NCBI RefSeq assembly: GCF_011316935.1 | Contig: NZ_WLYS01000003.1 | Coordinates: forward strand, 310,001-374,000 | DNA length: 64,000 nt | Source: Sphingobacterium chungjuense | GTDB lineage: Bacteria; Bacteroidota; Bacteroidia; Sphingobacteriales; Sphingobacteriaceae | Direction: 5' to 3' | Part shown: positions 54,173 through 62,752 of the stretch, piece by piece | Layout of the letters: the number at the start of each line of letters is the position of its first letter | Position numbering within the stretch: position 1 is the first letter of the stretch | Notes under the pieces: model-generated | Database searches by the model: none | The model's input: the letters and a program-made list of their open reading frames with translations, nothing else | Told to the model about the DNA's origin: nothing | Made by a program: the position numbers and the translations under genes

Positions 54173-54937
54173 TTAGATTTCAATCTGCAGACCATCATAA
54201 GCTAGAGATACATGCGGAGGCAACTCCGCATGTATCTCTGTATGTCGGCCAAAACGATGACTGATGTGCGTAAAATAAGTTTGCTTCGGCTGTACCCGAT
54301 CTACCACTTCTAGCGCTTCCGCCAGCGTAAGATGAGAAATGTGCGCTTCGCGTTGCAACGCATTTAATACCAACACCTCCACTCCTTCTAATAAACTGTA
54401 AGATTCTTCAGATATGGTCTTCGCATCGGTGATATAAGCAAAATCGTCGATACGGAAGCCCAAAACGGGCATACGATAGTGCAGCACCTCGATGGGCATC
54501 ACTTCTTTGCCAAATAAATCAAAAGCTTGTGCGGCATGAACCTCTTCTAATTCTAACTGTGGAACGCCAGGATATTTATGATCTGCAAAAGCATAGTAAA
54601 ACTCTCGCCGAAGCGCATCATGCGATACATCTGTACCATAAATAGGAATGGATTCTCGTTGGAGATAGTTGAATGCGCGCACGTCATCCAATCCAGCGAT
54701 ATGATCTTTGTGCGAATGTGTGATGAGCACTGCATCTAATCGCGGCACTTCTTCGCGCAACATTTGCGCGCGAAAGTCGGGTCCTGTATCCACCACAATC
54801 TGGCGACCACCGTACGAAATTAGGATCGATGAGCGTAAACGTTTGTCTTTATGATCTGGAGATGTGCATACGTAGCAATGGCAACCGATCATCGGCACAC
54901 CTTGGGAGGTACCTGTTCCTAAAAATGTAACTTTCAA
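54173..54937 (-). CDS. MBL-fold hydrolase (PhnP-like), TTG start
   Basis: 254 residues. It starts at a TTG: an in-frame stop lies five codons upstream and no ATG intervenes, and the N-terminus MKVTFLGTGTSQGVPMIGC fits the family exactly. Metal motif THSHKDHIAGLDD, later TDAKTIS and FTHISHRFG. CHCYVCTSPDHKDKRLRSSI is the Cys/His segment found in PhnP-type phosphodiesterases, so a cyclic phosphodiester substrate is possible. No phn genes are nearby. The 3' end encodes a perfect 16-bp inverted repeat. Confidence 0.88.
   Translation of the reverse strand: MKVTFLGTGTSQGVPMIGCHCYVCTSPDHKDKRLRSSILISYGGRQIVVDTGPDFRAQMLREEVPRLDAVLITHSHKDHIAGLDDVRAFNYLQRESIPIYGTDVSHDALRREFYYAFADHKYPGVPQLELEEVHAAQAFDLFGKEVMPIEVLHYRMPVLGFRIDDFAYITDAKTISEESYSLLEGVEVLVLNALQREAHISHLTLAEALEVVDRVQPKQTYFTHISHRFGRHTEIHAELPPHVSLAYDGLQIEI
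54204..54239. repeat. Perfect 16-bp inverted repeat with GCAA loop inside MBL gene
   Basis: AGAGATACATGCGGAG (54204-54219) pairs perfectly with 54224-54239; on the plus strand the loop is GCAA, a GNRA tetraloop. It is in the last tenth of the MBL coding region and 40 nt after the stop of the convergent transpeptidase gene. No T-run follows. Confidence 0.85.
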
Positions 54938-55045
54938 ATTATTGATCGATTATTGTGATGTACACCGCTAATTTCGCTTCTCCACACCGACAAATAGGAA
55001 ATCTATTGATCGAAATAGCTCGTCCTTAACAGTTGTTAACAGACG

Positions 55046-55070
55046 GTCGGCAATGAGATAAATTGCCGAC
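55046..55070. repeat. Hairpin between MBL gene and glycosyltransferase
   Basis: GTCGGCAAT (55046-55054) pairs with ATTGCCGAC (55062-55070), 7-nt loop. It could terminate the glycosyltransferase operon on the minus strand, although no T-run follows. Confidence 0.45.
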
Positions 55071-55111
55071 TTCAAGTTAAGAAGGATTCTGCTAAGATAC
55101 AAGCTCCGAGC

Positions 55112-56107
55112 TTATTTCTGAAAGCAGATTTTATCCATATAATTTTGGATGAAGCCTGATCCATAGGCTACCAGTTGTACGTAAGCGGCTGGTACTGCAT
55201 TTAGTGCAACTAATAGATCTTTTGTCGTGTTTAAAGCGTGGAAAAATAGCGCGATGGTATATAGGGATAAGAAGGCATAGCCTAGATAGGCGATTTGTAC
55301 AAACAACGTAATACCTCCATAGGTCAACACATTCAACAATGTGAGCATCGCTATAACAACTAATCCGACCACGAAAACTGCCGGCAAGGCATGGACCCAT
55401 TTTAACTCTTTTGGATAGATTTTGTAGATATCTATTCTACCTTTTCCGAAAAGGTAGGTTTGTCTGAAGAATTGGGATAGATCCGTACGTCTTTTGTGGT
55501 ATACAAATGCTTCTGGTATTAATCCAACCTGGAAGCCTTCGGCAATCATTCGGATGCTAAACTCAATATCTTCCGATCTTCTGGAAAGACGAAAACCTTT
55601 CGTACGCTCCCATACAGCACGCGAAATGCCCATATTGAAACTGCGCGGATGAAAAGGTCCGATATGTTTTTTGTTTCCACGTATTCCACCAGTCGTCAGT
55701 GGAGAAGTCATGCTATAGCTGATCGCTTTTTGCATATCGGAGAAGGAAGCGTGCGCCGCATCTGGCCCACCAAATGCATCGAGCTGCTGTGCTTTGATGC
55801 CAGCAGCAACCTGTCGCAAGTACTGCGGTGGCACGATGACGTCAGAATCTAATACGATAAAAAAGTCGCCTTTCGCTTTTCCGAAACCATAATTACGTGC
55901 AAAACCTTGCCCCGTATTTTCGGTCAGGTAGTAATGCACATCTAAGCGATCGGCAAATGCTTGAACAATATCTTTTGCCTGAATGCGCGAACCATCTTCT
56001 ACGATAATGATTTCGAAATCGGAATACTGCTGCTCGGTCAATGATTGCAACAGCTCGTGAATCTCCTGCGGCCTATTATAGAGCGGTATAATGATCGAGA
56101 AAAACAT
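55112..56107 (-). CDS. GT2 glycosyltransferase with C-terminal membrane helices
   Basis: 331 residues. GT-A fold domain at the N-terminus: IIPLYNRPQEIHELLQSL, IIVEDGS, nucleotide/metal LDSDV, and SEDIEFSIRMIAEGF (the ED acid/base region). About three membrane segments follow residue 235 (ALPAVFVVGLVVIAMLTLLNVL and others). It transfers a sugar from a nucleotide donor at the cytoplasmic membrane; acceptor unknown. Its ATG directly follows the stop of the upstream GT2 gene, so the two are translated together. Confidence 0.9.
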   Translation of the reverse strand: MFFSIIIPLYNRPQEIHELLQSLTEQQYSDFEIIIVEDGSRIQAKDIVQAFADRLDVHYYLTENTGQGFARNYGFGKAKGDFFIVLDSDVIVPPQYLRQVAAGIKAQQLDAFGGPDAAHASFSDMQKAISYSMTSPLTTGGIRGNKKHIGPFHPRSFNMGISRAVWERTKGFRLSRRSEDIEFSIRMIAEGFQVGLIPEAFVYHKRRTDLSQFFRQTYLFGKGRIDIYKIYPKELKWVHALPAVFVVGLVVIAMLTLLNVLTYGGITLFVQIAYLGYAFLSLYTIALFFHALNTTKDLLVALNAVPAAYVQLVAYGSGFIQNYMDKICFQK

Positions 56108-57076
56108 CTAAATAACTTGCTCGATATGATATTTATTGCGGTCGGATCCATTGCGGGATACCAGTTCTGCGATGAAACCCGTCAGGAAAAGTTGTGTACC
56201 CAATATAATCGCCACTAAAGACAAGTAAAATAATGGTTGATCCGTCACATTGCGATAGGGCGTGGCATTGGCTATGCTAGCTAATTTATCGAAGATCAGA
56301 TATAGGGTAATCACGAAGCCAATTAAGAAACTCAGCACGCCAATCGGCCCAAAGAAATGCATCGGACGCTTGGCAAACTTGCCCACAAAAAAGATAGATG
56401 CGAGATCCAAAAATCCTTTGATAAAGCGACCTGGACCAAACTTGGTCGTGCCATATTTCCGGGGATAATGTTGTACGACCTGTTCTTGAATCTTGCTAAA
56501 CCCCGCCCACTTGGCCAATACAGGAATATAGCGATGCATTTCCCCATATACTTCGATGCTTTTGACTACATCTTTGCGATAAGCTTTCAATCCACAATTG
56601 AAATCATGCAGATTGTGTATGCCCGACATACTTCGTGTCACAGAGTTAAACAATTTGGTAGGAATCGTTTTTGAAAGCGGATCATGGCGTTTCTGTTTCC
56701 AACCTGAAACGAGATCTGCCTGCTGATTGGTGATGCGATCGTATAGTTCTGGAATCTCATCCGGGCTATCCTGCAAATCGGCGTCCATCGTAATCACAAC
56801 TTCTCCCTCTGCTGCTGCAAAGCCAACGTTGAGGGCAGCCGATTTACCATAATTACGCCGGAATCGGATTCCTGTAATCTTCGGATTTGATTCTTTTAGC
56901 TGTACGATGGTTTTCCAAGAGCGATCTGTACTCCCATCATCTACTAAGATCACCTCATAAGTAAATCCATGTTGCACCATCACGCGATCTATCCAAGCGG
57001 TAAGCTCAGGTAGCGACTCTTCCTCATTATACAATGGTACTACCACCGAAATATCTATGCTTACAGGCTGTAACAT
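56108..57076 (-). CDS. GT2 polyprenyl-phosphate glycosyltransferase (DPM1/GtrB-like)
   Basis: 322 residues. VVPLYNEEESLPELTAWI, VILVDDGSTD, MDADLQDSPDEIPE (catalytic DxD) and FNCGLKAYRKDV are diagnostic of the DPM1/GtrB/ArnC branch, which loads a sugar onto undecaprenyl phosphate. Two C-terminal membrane helices (about 235-260 and 275-305) match this type. The product usually serves as sugar donor outside the membrane. Abuts the next GT2 gene and follows DUF4199 after 39 nt. Confidence 0.93.
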   Translation of the reverse strand: MLQPVSIDISVVVPLYNEEESLPELTAWIDRVMVQHGFTYEVILVDDGSTDRSWKTIVQLKESNPKITGIRFRRNYGKSAALNVGFAAAEGEVVITMDADLQDSPDEIPELYDRITNQQADLVSGWKQKRHDPLSKTIPTKLFNSVTRSMSGIHNLHDFNCGLKAYRKDVVKSIEVYGEMHRYIPVLAKWAGFSKIQEQVVQHYPRKYGTTKFGPGRFIKGFLDLASIFFVGKFAKRPMHFFGPIGVLSFLIGFVITLYLIFDKLASIANATPYRNVTDQPLFYLSLVAIILGTQLFLTGFIAELVSRNGSDRNKYHIEQVI

Positions 57077-57115
57077 CTAGCAGAATAAATTATTTAAATA
57101 CAAGAACAAAAGACC

Positions 57116-57739
57116 TTAATTTGTAGGACCTTGTGGAGCTTGCCAAGGGTGAGCATTATCCGCCGAATCATCTACAAATATGGGTTGCTCTTTTTTGAAG
57201 ATGGCCGCTAAGATCAGCGCTAAAATAAAATACATGATTAGCGATACTGCCAAAGCTTGGATGAGATTAGCGAAAGAAAAAGTATACAATCCTTCTTTTT
57301 GCACCTCAAGTTGCTCCACGGTAGAATCGATCTGCTCATCCGGAAAACCCATAGATTCTAGTGATTCAATGGATAGGTTCATCATATTATCGATAGCGCG
57401 CTCTTCCAATGCAGGCATTACACGACTTACAATTTTCGAACCTACGGTGGATAACACCACAGATACTGCCAATACGATAAAGATATGGCTCAACGCGGTA
57501 CGAAAATCCCAATAACCTCCCGCCTGACGACGCAATCTCACAGCAAGTAGGCAAGTGATCACCAAAGGAACGACATACACCAATAATATGCTCACGAAAG
57601 AAACGGTCATAATACCAGTCGCATTAGCACCGATAATCAGGGTGATAATACCTAATACGAAACTGATCACACCAAGAATCACTCCGTAGATAGCGGCTTG
57701 TTTCTTTAGATCTGTTGACTCTACGGGTATACTGCTCAT
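57116..57739 (-). CDS. DUF4199 membrane protein
   Basis: 207 residues, four membrane helices (about 14-32, 40-60, 76-100, 155-180). Features match DUF4199: AIYGVILGVISFVLGI near the start, RLRRQAGGYWDFRTALSHIF in the middle, and an acidic/polar C-terminal tail (KKEQPIFVDDSADN). Role unknown. In Sphingobacteriaceae this family often sits next to GT2 and dihydroorotase-like genes, as here, which I recall as a recurring block. Confidence 0.88.
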   Translation of the reverse strand: MSSIPVESTDLKKQAAIYGVILGVISFVLGIITLIIGANATGIMTVSFVSILLVYVVPLVITCLLAVRLRRQAGGYWDFRTALSHIFIVLAVSVVLSTVGSKIVSRVMPALEERAIDNMMNLSIESLESMGFPDEQIDSTVEQLEVQKEGLYTFSFANLIQALAVSLIMYFILALILAAIFKKEQPIFVDDSADNAHPWQAPQGPTN

Positions 57740-57749
57740 AAAAATTGTT

Positions 57750-58418
57750 TTAGTTGTTGAATTGAATAATTAGTTGGTAAATAGCCAAATCTAATGATTT
57801 GCGATCACTTTGTTCTAAAAATTCTTCGATAGCGGCTTGATCCGGACGTGGCTCTGCGAAAAACGACATCAATGGATAGAAGATATCTTTAATCTCTTCT
57901 TCTATGTCAATCTTAGCGCCTACTTTCGCAATTTCTCCAAAGCTGCTTTCTACCAAAATTTGGTTTTTGATCACTTCTTCGTAAATGCGGTGTTCATCTT
58001 GGAATTCATCTTCCTCGACCAGTAAAAACTCCTTTAAGTAGTCATCCAAAGATGGCTCAACATCAGCATCTTCACACTCCTTTAGGTAAAGCAATACATT
58101 AAGCAATTCGCTACCGCGATCCAATGTATCTTCTTCAATAGCTTCCCATTCCTCAGAGTCTAAATAATCCTCTTCTAACTTCTGTACATCTTCGGCAAAG
58201 AAGTTAATCATCAACAAATCGAAGACGTACTCGCGCAGCTCTTCAAAGCGGGGATGATTGTCAAAAGCTTCATCCGACTTCGAAACTTTATCCATAAATG
58301 GAAGGTCCGCGTCAAAAGTTGCCCGAAGTTCGGTTTCAATACCGCTAAAATCTTGTTCTTCTACCGTAGCAAAATACTGTAGCGCATTGTGCAAGGCATT
58401 ATTTACATGTGCATCCAT
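57750..58418 (-). CDS. Acidic hypothetical protein
   Basis: 222 residues, no signal peptide. Very acidic and helical (EEDTLDRGSELLNVLLYLKECEDADVEPSLDDYL; VEEDEFQDEHRIYEEV). I do not recognise a family. It lies 9 nt after the dihydroorotase-like gene and 10 nt before DUF4199, so it is part of that operon. Its acidity suggests a cytoplasmic adaptor rather than an enzyme, as a guess. Confidence 0.8.
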   Translation of the reverse strand: MDAHVNNALHNALQYFATVEEQDFSGIETELRATFDADLPFMDKVSKSDEAFDNHPRFEELREYVFDLLMINFFAEDVQKLEEDYLDSEEWEAIEEDTLDRGSELLNVLLYLKECEDADVEPSLDDYLKEFLLVEEDEFQDEHRIYEEVIKNQILVESSFGEIAKVGAKIDIEEEIKDIFYPLMSFFAEPRPDQAAIEEFLEQSDRKSLDLAIYQLIIQFNN

Positions 58419-58427
58419 ATCGATGTA

Positions 58428-59699
58428 TTATTTTGTGTTGCGTGTAAGTTGTTTATTATTGGCTGTTAGCAATACTTTACCAACGAGTTCTTGACCAAAC
58501 CAAGGATTATTAGTTCCTTTTGATTGGTTGCTTTTCTGATCGTAACTCCATTTTGCTGTCGGATCGAATAGTACGAAGTTAGCGACCGCGCCTTCTTCAA
58601 TAGTTGGCAAAGCCAATCCTACCACCTGACGTGGTCGAATAGCTAAAAATTCTACAATTTCTTCGGCCGATAGGCCAGCGGATAGTAACGTTGGCAACAC
58701 GGTCTGCAACGAAGCAATTCCATCTGCTGCGATGTGAAACTCCACTTGCTTGAATTCGATCTCATGCGGTGTATGTTGTGATACCACGGCATCGATCGTA
58801 CCATCACGTAAACCATCGCGTAGCGCATCTACATCTTGCTGTGTACGTAGAGGCGGACTAACTTTATAATTACTATCGAAGCTTGTGATAGATTCATCCG
58901 TCAGCAACAGATGATGTGCTGCTACATCGCAAGTTACGCGTAACCCATTTTCTTTCGCCTGGCGAATCAAGTCGACGCTTCCAGCGGTAGAGATTGTCGA
59001 GAAGTGAATGCGGGCATCGTGGTAAGCGGCTAATTTGATATTGCGCGATACCATTAGTTCTTCTGCAAGATTTGGAATACCTTTCATGCCGAGGTAAGTA
59101 CTCACCTCACCTTCATTCATTTTGTTGCCACCGGCAATAGACTCATCTTGCGCAAAAGCCATGATTAAGCCATCAAATCCTTTAGAATACAACAATGCGC
59201 GGCTCATCAAACCTGCCTGTTGCACACTGCGATCACCATCGCTAAAAGCGATCGCACCAGCCAGCTTCATATCGTAAAGTTCTGCTAACTCTTCTCCTTG
59301 GCGTTTTTTGCTGATTGCCCCAACAGGATGTACATCGACTACTGCGCCACGACTTTGATTGACTATTAAAGCCACCTCGGAGCGTGTATAAATAGCTGGG
59401 TTTGTATTTGGATGGATCGCGACGCCGGTAAAACCACCTGCCGATGCGGATGCAATACCCGTCTGCAAATCTTCTTTGGTTTCTAACCCAGGCTCGCCAA
59501 AATTAGCATTCAAATCAAAAAAACCTGGTGCTATGTAGCTACCCTTGGCATCGATCACTTCGATGTCAGCACGATCAATGCTATTTTGCTTACCAATAAA
59601 TTTGATGATACCATCCTCCAGCAATACATCCACCTCCGAAAGGTGATGCGCATGCTCGGGCGATAGCAACACTGCTGAAGTAATTAGAACAGTAGCCAT
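58428..59699 (-). CDS. Dihydroorotase-like amidohydrolase with degenerate metal site
   Basis: 423 residues, the dihydroorotase (PyrC, type I) fold in full length: GFFDLNANFGEPG, GGFTGVAIHPNTNP, and PPLRTQQDVDALRDGLRDG. But the metal ligands are lost: the HxH motif (DxHxH) is N64-A-N66, the HxxHxST motif reads H232..T235, and the DHxPH motif reads Q308-H309-T-P-H. An active zinc enzyme is therefore unlikely. Related Bacteroidota proteins carry similar losses. It may be a structural partner of aspartate transcarbamoylase, as for PyrC' in Pseudomonas, or have another role. First gene of the operon ending in the GT2 genes. Confidence 0.88.
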   Translation of the reverse strand: MATVLITSAVLLSPEHAHHLSEVDVLLEDGIIKFIGKQNSIDRADIEVIDAKGSYIAPGFFDLNANFGEPGLETKEDLQTGIASASAGGFTGVAIHPNTNPAIYTRSEVALIVNQSRGAVVDVHPVGAISKKRQGEELAELYDMKLAGAIAFSDGDRSVQQAGLMSRALLYSKGFDGLIMAFAQDESIAGGNKMNEGEVSTYLGMKGIPNLAEELMVSRNIKLAAYHDARIHFSTISTAGSVDLIRQAKENGLRVTCDVAAHHLLLTDESITSFDSNYKVSPPLRTQQDVDALRDGLRDGTIDAVVSQHTPHEIEFKQVEFHIAADGIASLQTVLPTLLSAGLSAEEIVEFLAIRPRQVVGLALPTIEEGAVANFVLFDPTAKWSYDQKSNQSKGTNNPWFGQELVGKVLLTANNKQLTRNTK

Positions 59700-59887
59700 G
59701 TATGTTTGTACGTGAATAGGTAATGTGGATACAACAATTTATTCACCATTTGATTAACTTGTATCAAACGGCTTCCAGATGTGATCTGGCTGCACTCAGG
59801 TAGATTTTCCAACTTCAAATATCTAAGTAGTGTCATTGGAGAACAAATGTACAAAATAGGATCAGATTTGCCTATAGCTATGCCAAA

Positions 59888-60448
59888 TCAATTCCCCCAC
59901 TGATAACCATTACTCGGCAAGTCGACTAAATTCAGTACGCGGTCAGTCACTGTTTTAATCAATTGCTCTAACGATTGCGGGTTGCTGTAAAACGATGGAC
60001 TTGCAGGACAAATGATTCCTCCGGACTGCGTAATCGTTGTCATATTATTCAGATGAATCAGACTGTACGGAGTTTCGCGCGCTACCAATACTAGTTTTCG
60101 ACGTTCTTTTAGGATCACGTCGGCAGCACGTGTAGTCAGGTCGTTAGAAATTCCTTGTGCAATACGCGCCATCGTTCCCATAGAGCAGGGACAAATAATC
60201 ATCGTATCATAACCGGCCGAACCGGAAGCAAATGGCGCATAAAAATCATTGCGATCGTAAAATGTCACGGGATAATCCTGATAAGACTCATCGCCCAGCT
60301 CCACTTTCCATACGTCCTTGGCATTTTGCGACATGACCACACCAATAGCACTTACGTGCTCTTTCATCTGTACCAGACTATTTAATAAGACTTTGGCATA
60401 CAATGCACCGCTGGCGCCAGTAATCGCAACAACTATTTTCCTGCTCAT
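59888..60448 (-). CDS. ubiX: Flavin prenyltransferase
   Basis: 186 residues. UbiX/Pad1 family: GASGALYAKVLL (phosphate/flavin-binding loop), IICPCSMGTMARIAQG (the conserved Cys-rich FMN site), RKLVLVARETPYSLIHLNNM, GGIICPASPSFY. It makes prenylated FMN from FMN and dimethylallyl phosphate, the cofactor of UbiD-type decarboxylases. No ubiD in view. Its leader contains a promoter, a hairpin and an intrinsic terminator 32 nt upstream of the ATG. Confidence 0.95.
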   Translation of the reverse strand: MSRKIVVAITGASGALYAKVLLNSLVQMKEHVSAIGVVMSQNAKDVWKVELGDESYQDYPVTFYDRNDFYAPFASGSAGYDTMIICPCSMGTMARIAQGISNDLTTRAADVILKERRKLVLVARETPYSLIHLNNMTTITQSGGIICPASPSFYSNPQSLEQLIKTVTDRVLNLVDLPSNGYQWGN

Positions 60449-60479
60449 TCGTTTGATTTTGTATATCTTGGGATCAAAA

Positions 60480-60552
60480 ATAAAAAAAAGGGCCGAATAA
60501 GAACTTAATCGACCCTACATCTACCTATGAAAAACATGCCCTTGGGAGGGGC
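60480..60552 (-). ncRNA. Candidate attenuator or small RNA in ubiX leader
   Basis: A transcript from the promoter at 60557-60586 would start near 60552, fold a first hairpin (60536-60554), then the terminator hairpin, and end at the T-run (60482-60489): about 70 nt. ubiX starts 32 nt beyond. It could be a free small RNA or an attenuator controlling ubiX. No known riboswitch consensus was recognised. Confidence 0.4.
60482..60516 (-). terminator. Intrinsic terminator in ubiX leader
   Basis: AGGGTCGA pairs with TCGGCCCT (one T-G pair), and an inner TAAG/CTTA extends the stem; then eight T on the minus strand (plus-strand A at 60482-60489). It lies upstream of, not after, ubiX. Confidence 0.75.
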
Positions 60553-60554
60553 AT
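60536..60554 (-). repeat. First hairpin in ubiX leader
   Basis: ATGCCC (60536-60541) pairs with GGGCAT (60549-60554), 7-nt loop. An alternative CCC/GGG pairing inside the loop could compete with it. Confidence 0.55.
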
Positions 60555-60556
60555 AA

Positions 60557-60586
60557 CAAAAGTAGCTATTTTATAATAATAAACAA
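60557..60586 (-). promoter_or_regulatory. Promoter for ubiX leader
   Basis: On the minus strand TTG (60584-60586), 19-bp spacer, TACTTTTG (60557-60564). Both Bacteroidota elements fit. Confidence 0.6.
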
Positions 60587-60606
60587 TACGAATAACGACA
60601 TTACAT

Positions 60607-60614
60607 TACTTTTG
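60607..60614 (+). promoter_or_regulatory. -7 box (TACTTTTG), possible ankyrin-gene promoter
   Basis: Exact TAnnTTTG on the plus strand, about 170 nt before the ankyrin gene. It overlaps the start of the TTGTGG/CCACAA hairpin. No TTG at -33. Confidence 0.35.
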
Positions 60615-60785
60615 TGGCGAAAAAACCACAATTTCAGTTAAAAAACATGGATTTATAATTTAAGTTATTATATCAAGCAATCGTTGCACTAATAACACAT
60701 TTTCAACACTTAAAACAAATAGTTACGATATATTCATTATATTTAGTAAAAAATGAATTTTTCGTAAAAATTAATTTTTATTGCC

Positions 60786-61436
60786 ATGAGCATCATTATT
60801 TTGGAGGAATATGTCGAAACAGGGAATATTCAAGACCTAGATATGCTATTATCTCGGCAGCCTGAACTACTTGATATGCTAACAAGTCACCAGGTTTCGG
60901 CTCTTTTACTAGCTTGCTATTACCGCAAAAACCAAATCATACAAGTCATTCTTAAATACCTCAAGAATATCAACATCCACGAAGTATGTGCATTAAACTA
61001 TGCCGAACAATTGGAATTAATGATCGCTCAGAAACCTGATGTCGTCAATGAGATATCTACAAATGGTTTTTCCCCTTTAGGTATTGCGGCACATTTTGGC
61101 CACGAAACTATGGTAAGGCTTCTATTGAAACATCATGCCGACCCTAATATTTCGTCGCAAAATGGTTTCCATGTATTCCCTATACATGCCGCACTAAGCA
61201 CTAACAATACAGCCATCGCAAAACTCCTTATCGAAGCAGGCACGGAGGTAAACGTTTCCCAACAAGGTGGCATTACGCCATTACATCTGGCGGCGCAACA
61301 TGGCAATATCGAGATCATAATTATTCTTTTGGAGCAAGGTGCGGATGTGGCATCGCGCACAGGTCAAGGCCTGACTGCAGCAGACATTGCTTTTGATAAA
61401 GGTTTTAAAGAATTAGGAGAAATCTTGACCTTATGA
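60786..61436 (+). CDS. Cytoplasmic ankyrin-repeat protein
   Basis: 216 residues, no signal peptide. Four or five ankyrin repeats: SALLLACYYRKNQIIQVIL, FSPLGIAAHFGHETMVRLLL, VFPIHAALSTNNTAIAKLLI, ITPLHLAAQHGNIEIIIILL, and a last half repeat. Unlike the 505-residue ankyrin protein near 15-16.6 kb it lacks export. Only a protein-binding role can be suggested. The 3' end overlaps the convergent DUF2851 gene by 6 nt. AT-rich upstream region. Confidence 0.88.
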   Translation: MSIIILEEYVETGNIQDLDMLLSRQPELLDMLTSHQVSALLLACYYRKNQIIQVILKYLKNINIHEVCALNYAEQLELMIAQKPDVVNEISTNGFSPLGIAAHFGHETMVRLLLKHHADPNISSQNGFHVFPIHAALSTNNTAIAKLLIEAGTEVNVSQQGGITPLHLAAQHGNIEIIIILLEQGADVASRTGQGLTAADIAFDKGFKELGEILTL

Positions 61437-62720
61437 TCTAGGCCGACTCAACAAATGAATGCCAATAGCACAAGATAAACATTGCTTGGGCTCACAATAT
61501 GCGCGATGCAACTGAATCAATGCTTGGCTATCCGCTGCATGTTGCGCTGATAAGCCAATTTTTAAAAAATGAGACGTGATGGTGTTTTGCTCCAAAGGTA
61601 TTTGATTGAGCCAGTCTACGGCGCGCATCTGCATTAATTCATCGCCATGACGGTGCCCATAAGCATACAAAATTGGAACGAAGCAATTAATAGCAATGTG
61701 GTCTAGAAAAGTCGAAGTGATGCGCACCGCACGTTTTTTGATGCTTTTCCCAAAGTTATTATGCGTTAACCAATATGCCGAAGTGGATATACCTGAAAAA
61801 TGCTGTTGCAAGGCACGAAGATCTTCTATGGATACGATCAACTGACAAATGCGCGTCATTTCCGAGAAAAAGGAAGCTAACTGTGCAATACGAACCGTCG
61901 GAAAGTTGGCTGGTCGCATACGCAAGAAGCGCCACTCCTGCGAAGACATTGGCGTGAGTTGATAAAGCTGCTGCAAATAAACATATTGATCACTTAACTT
62001 GGCGGCATAGCTGTCCGGAGGATCTTGCGAAAGCAAACCAGCTTGCCCAAAGAGTAATGCTTCTATTTCTTTTTGTTTTCCTTGATACCGATCCAAGATA
62101 TTTGCTGGCAATGAAGCGATCAATTGTGAAAATGCATGCTTATTGACCCGCATACCGAATGATTCCGCAAATAACTGCTGCGTTACTTTCTCCCAATCAT
62201 TTTTGTAGTGCACCAATAGCTGCGCTATTTCAGCTGCTTTCGCTTCAAGACGACTCTTCGCCATACGGTCCAGCATTTGGAGCTTAACAAGTAATGGGAC
62301 GTCTTTTAGTTGATCGGCGCAAGGAATCCAAGCACGTGACTGCTGAAGAACGTGATGTTGCTTTAAAACATCTGTAGAGACATAATTTTTTAGTTGAAGC
62401 GTAGGAATGATACTACCGTCTTTCCGGCGTATTTCGCATTCATTTTCCCAAACTACGTGAAGGATTACATTGTCGTATCGCAGATCATCTTGATGCCGAT
62501 GTGCAAACCAACTTTTTGCATCCCAGTGAATCTCTACATGACCCACCCACAAAAGATTATTGATGCGGAGCTTAGCGTGTAGAAAGTCAGGACCCGCGTC
62601 TCGATTGTAGATTCCCGGAGATAGAATTCGCACCTGTTCACCACCAACACATTGGATATCTGTATTGGCATAAAGCTGGCATTTCCACAAAACCTGTATT
62701 AATTCCTCCGGATATTTCAC
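61431..62720 (-). CDS. DUF2851 family protein, GTG start
   Basis: 429 residues starting at a GTG (MKYPEELIQVLWK after initiation); no upstream ATG fits. DUF2851 features: ILSPGIYNRDAGPDFLHAKLRINNLLWVGHVEIHWDAKSWF, DNVILHVVWEN, and PANFPTVRIAQLASFF near residue 265. Cytoplasmic, function unknown. The DAGPDFL...GHVEIH pattern suggests a metal-dependent nuclease-like core, but that is a guess. It lies 32 nt after ribD, so the two are probably co-transcribed. Cys-rich C-terminus (YCEPKQCLSCAIG). Confidence 0.88.
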   Translation of the reverse strand: MKYPEELIQVLWKCQLYANTDIQCVGGEQVRILSPGIYNRDAGPDFLHAKLRINNLLWVGHVEIHWDAKSWFAHRHQDDLRYDNVILHVVWENECEIRRKDGSIIPTLQLKNYVSTDVLKQHHVLQQSRAWIPCADQLKDVPLLVKLQMLDRMAKSRLEAKAAEIAQLLVHYKNDWEKVTQQLFAESFGMRVNKHAFSQLIASLPANILDRYQGKQKEIEALLFGQAGLLSQDPPDSYAAKLSDQYVYLQQLYQLTPMSSQEWRFLRMRPANFPTVRIAQLASFFSEMTRICQLIVSIEDLRALQQHFSGISTSAYWLTHNNFGKSIKKRAVRITSTFLDHIAINCFVPILYAYGHRHGDELMQMRAVDWLNQIPLEQNTITSHFLKIGLSAQHAADSQALIQLHRAYCEPKQCLSCAIGIHLLSRPRS

Positions 62721-62752
62721 CTTTAAAATTAAACAAATTAATCAAAAAGAAA

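Larger units (their letters stand above)
60449..60785. other. Divergent ubiX / ankyrin intergenic region
   Basis: 337 bp, no ORF. It holds the ubiX leader, hairpins and terminator (60480-60554), the two divergent promoters (60557-60586 minus, 60607-60614 plus) and a plus-strand hairpin TTGTGG/CCACAA (60612-60631) just after the plus box. The rest is AT-rich. Confidence 0.6.
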
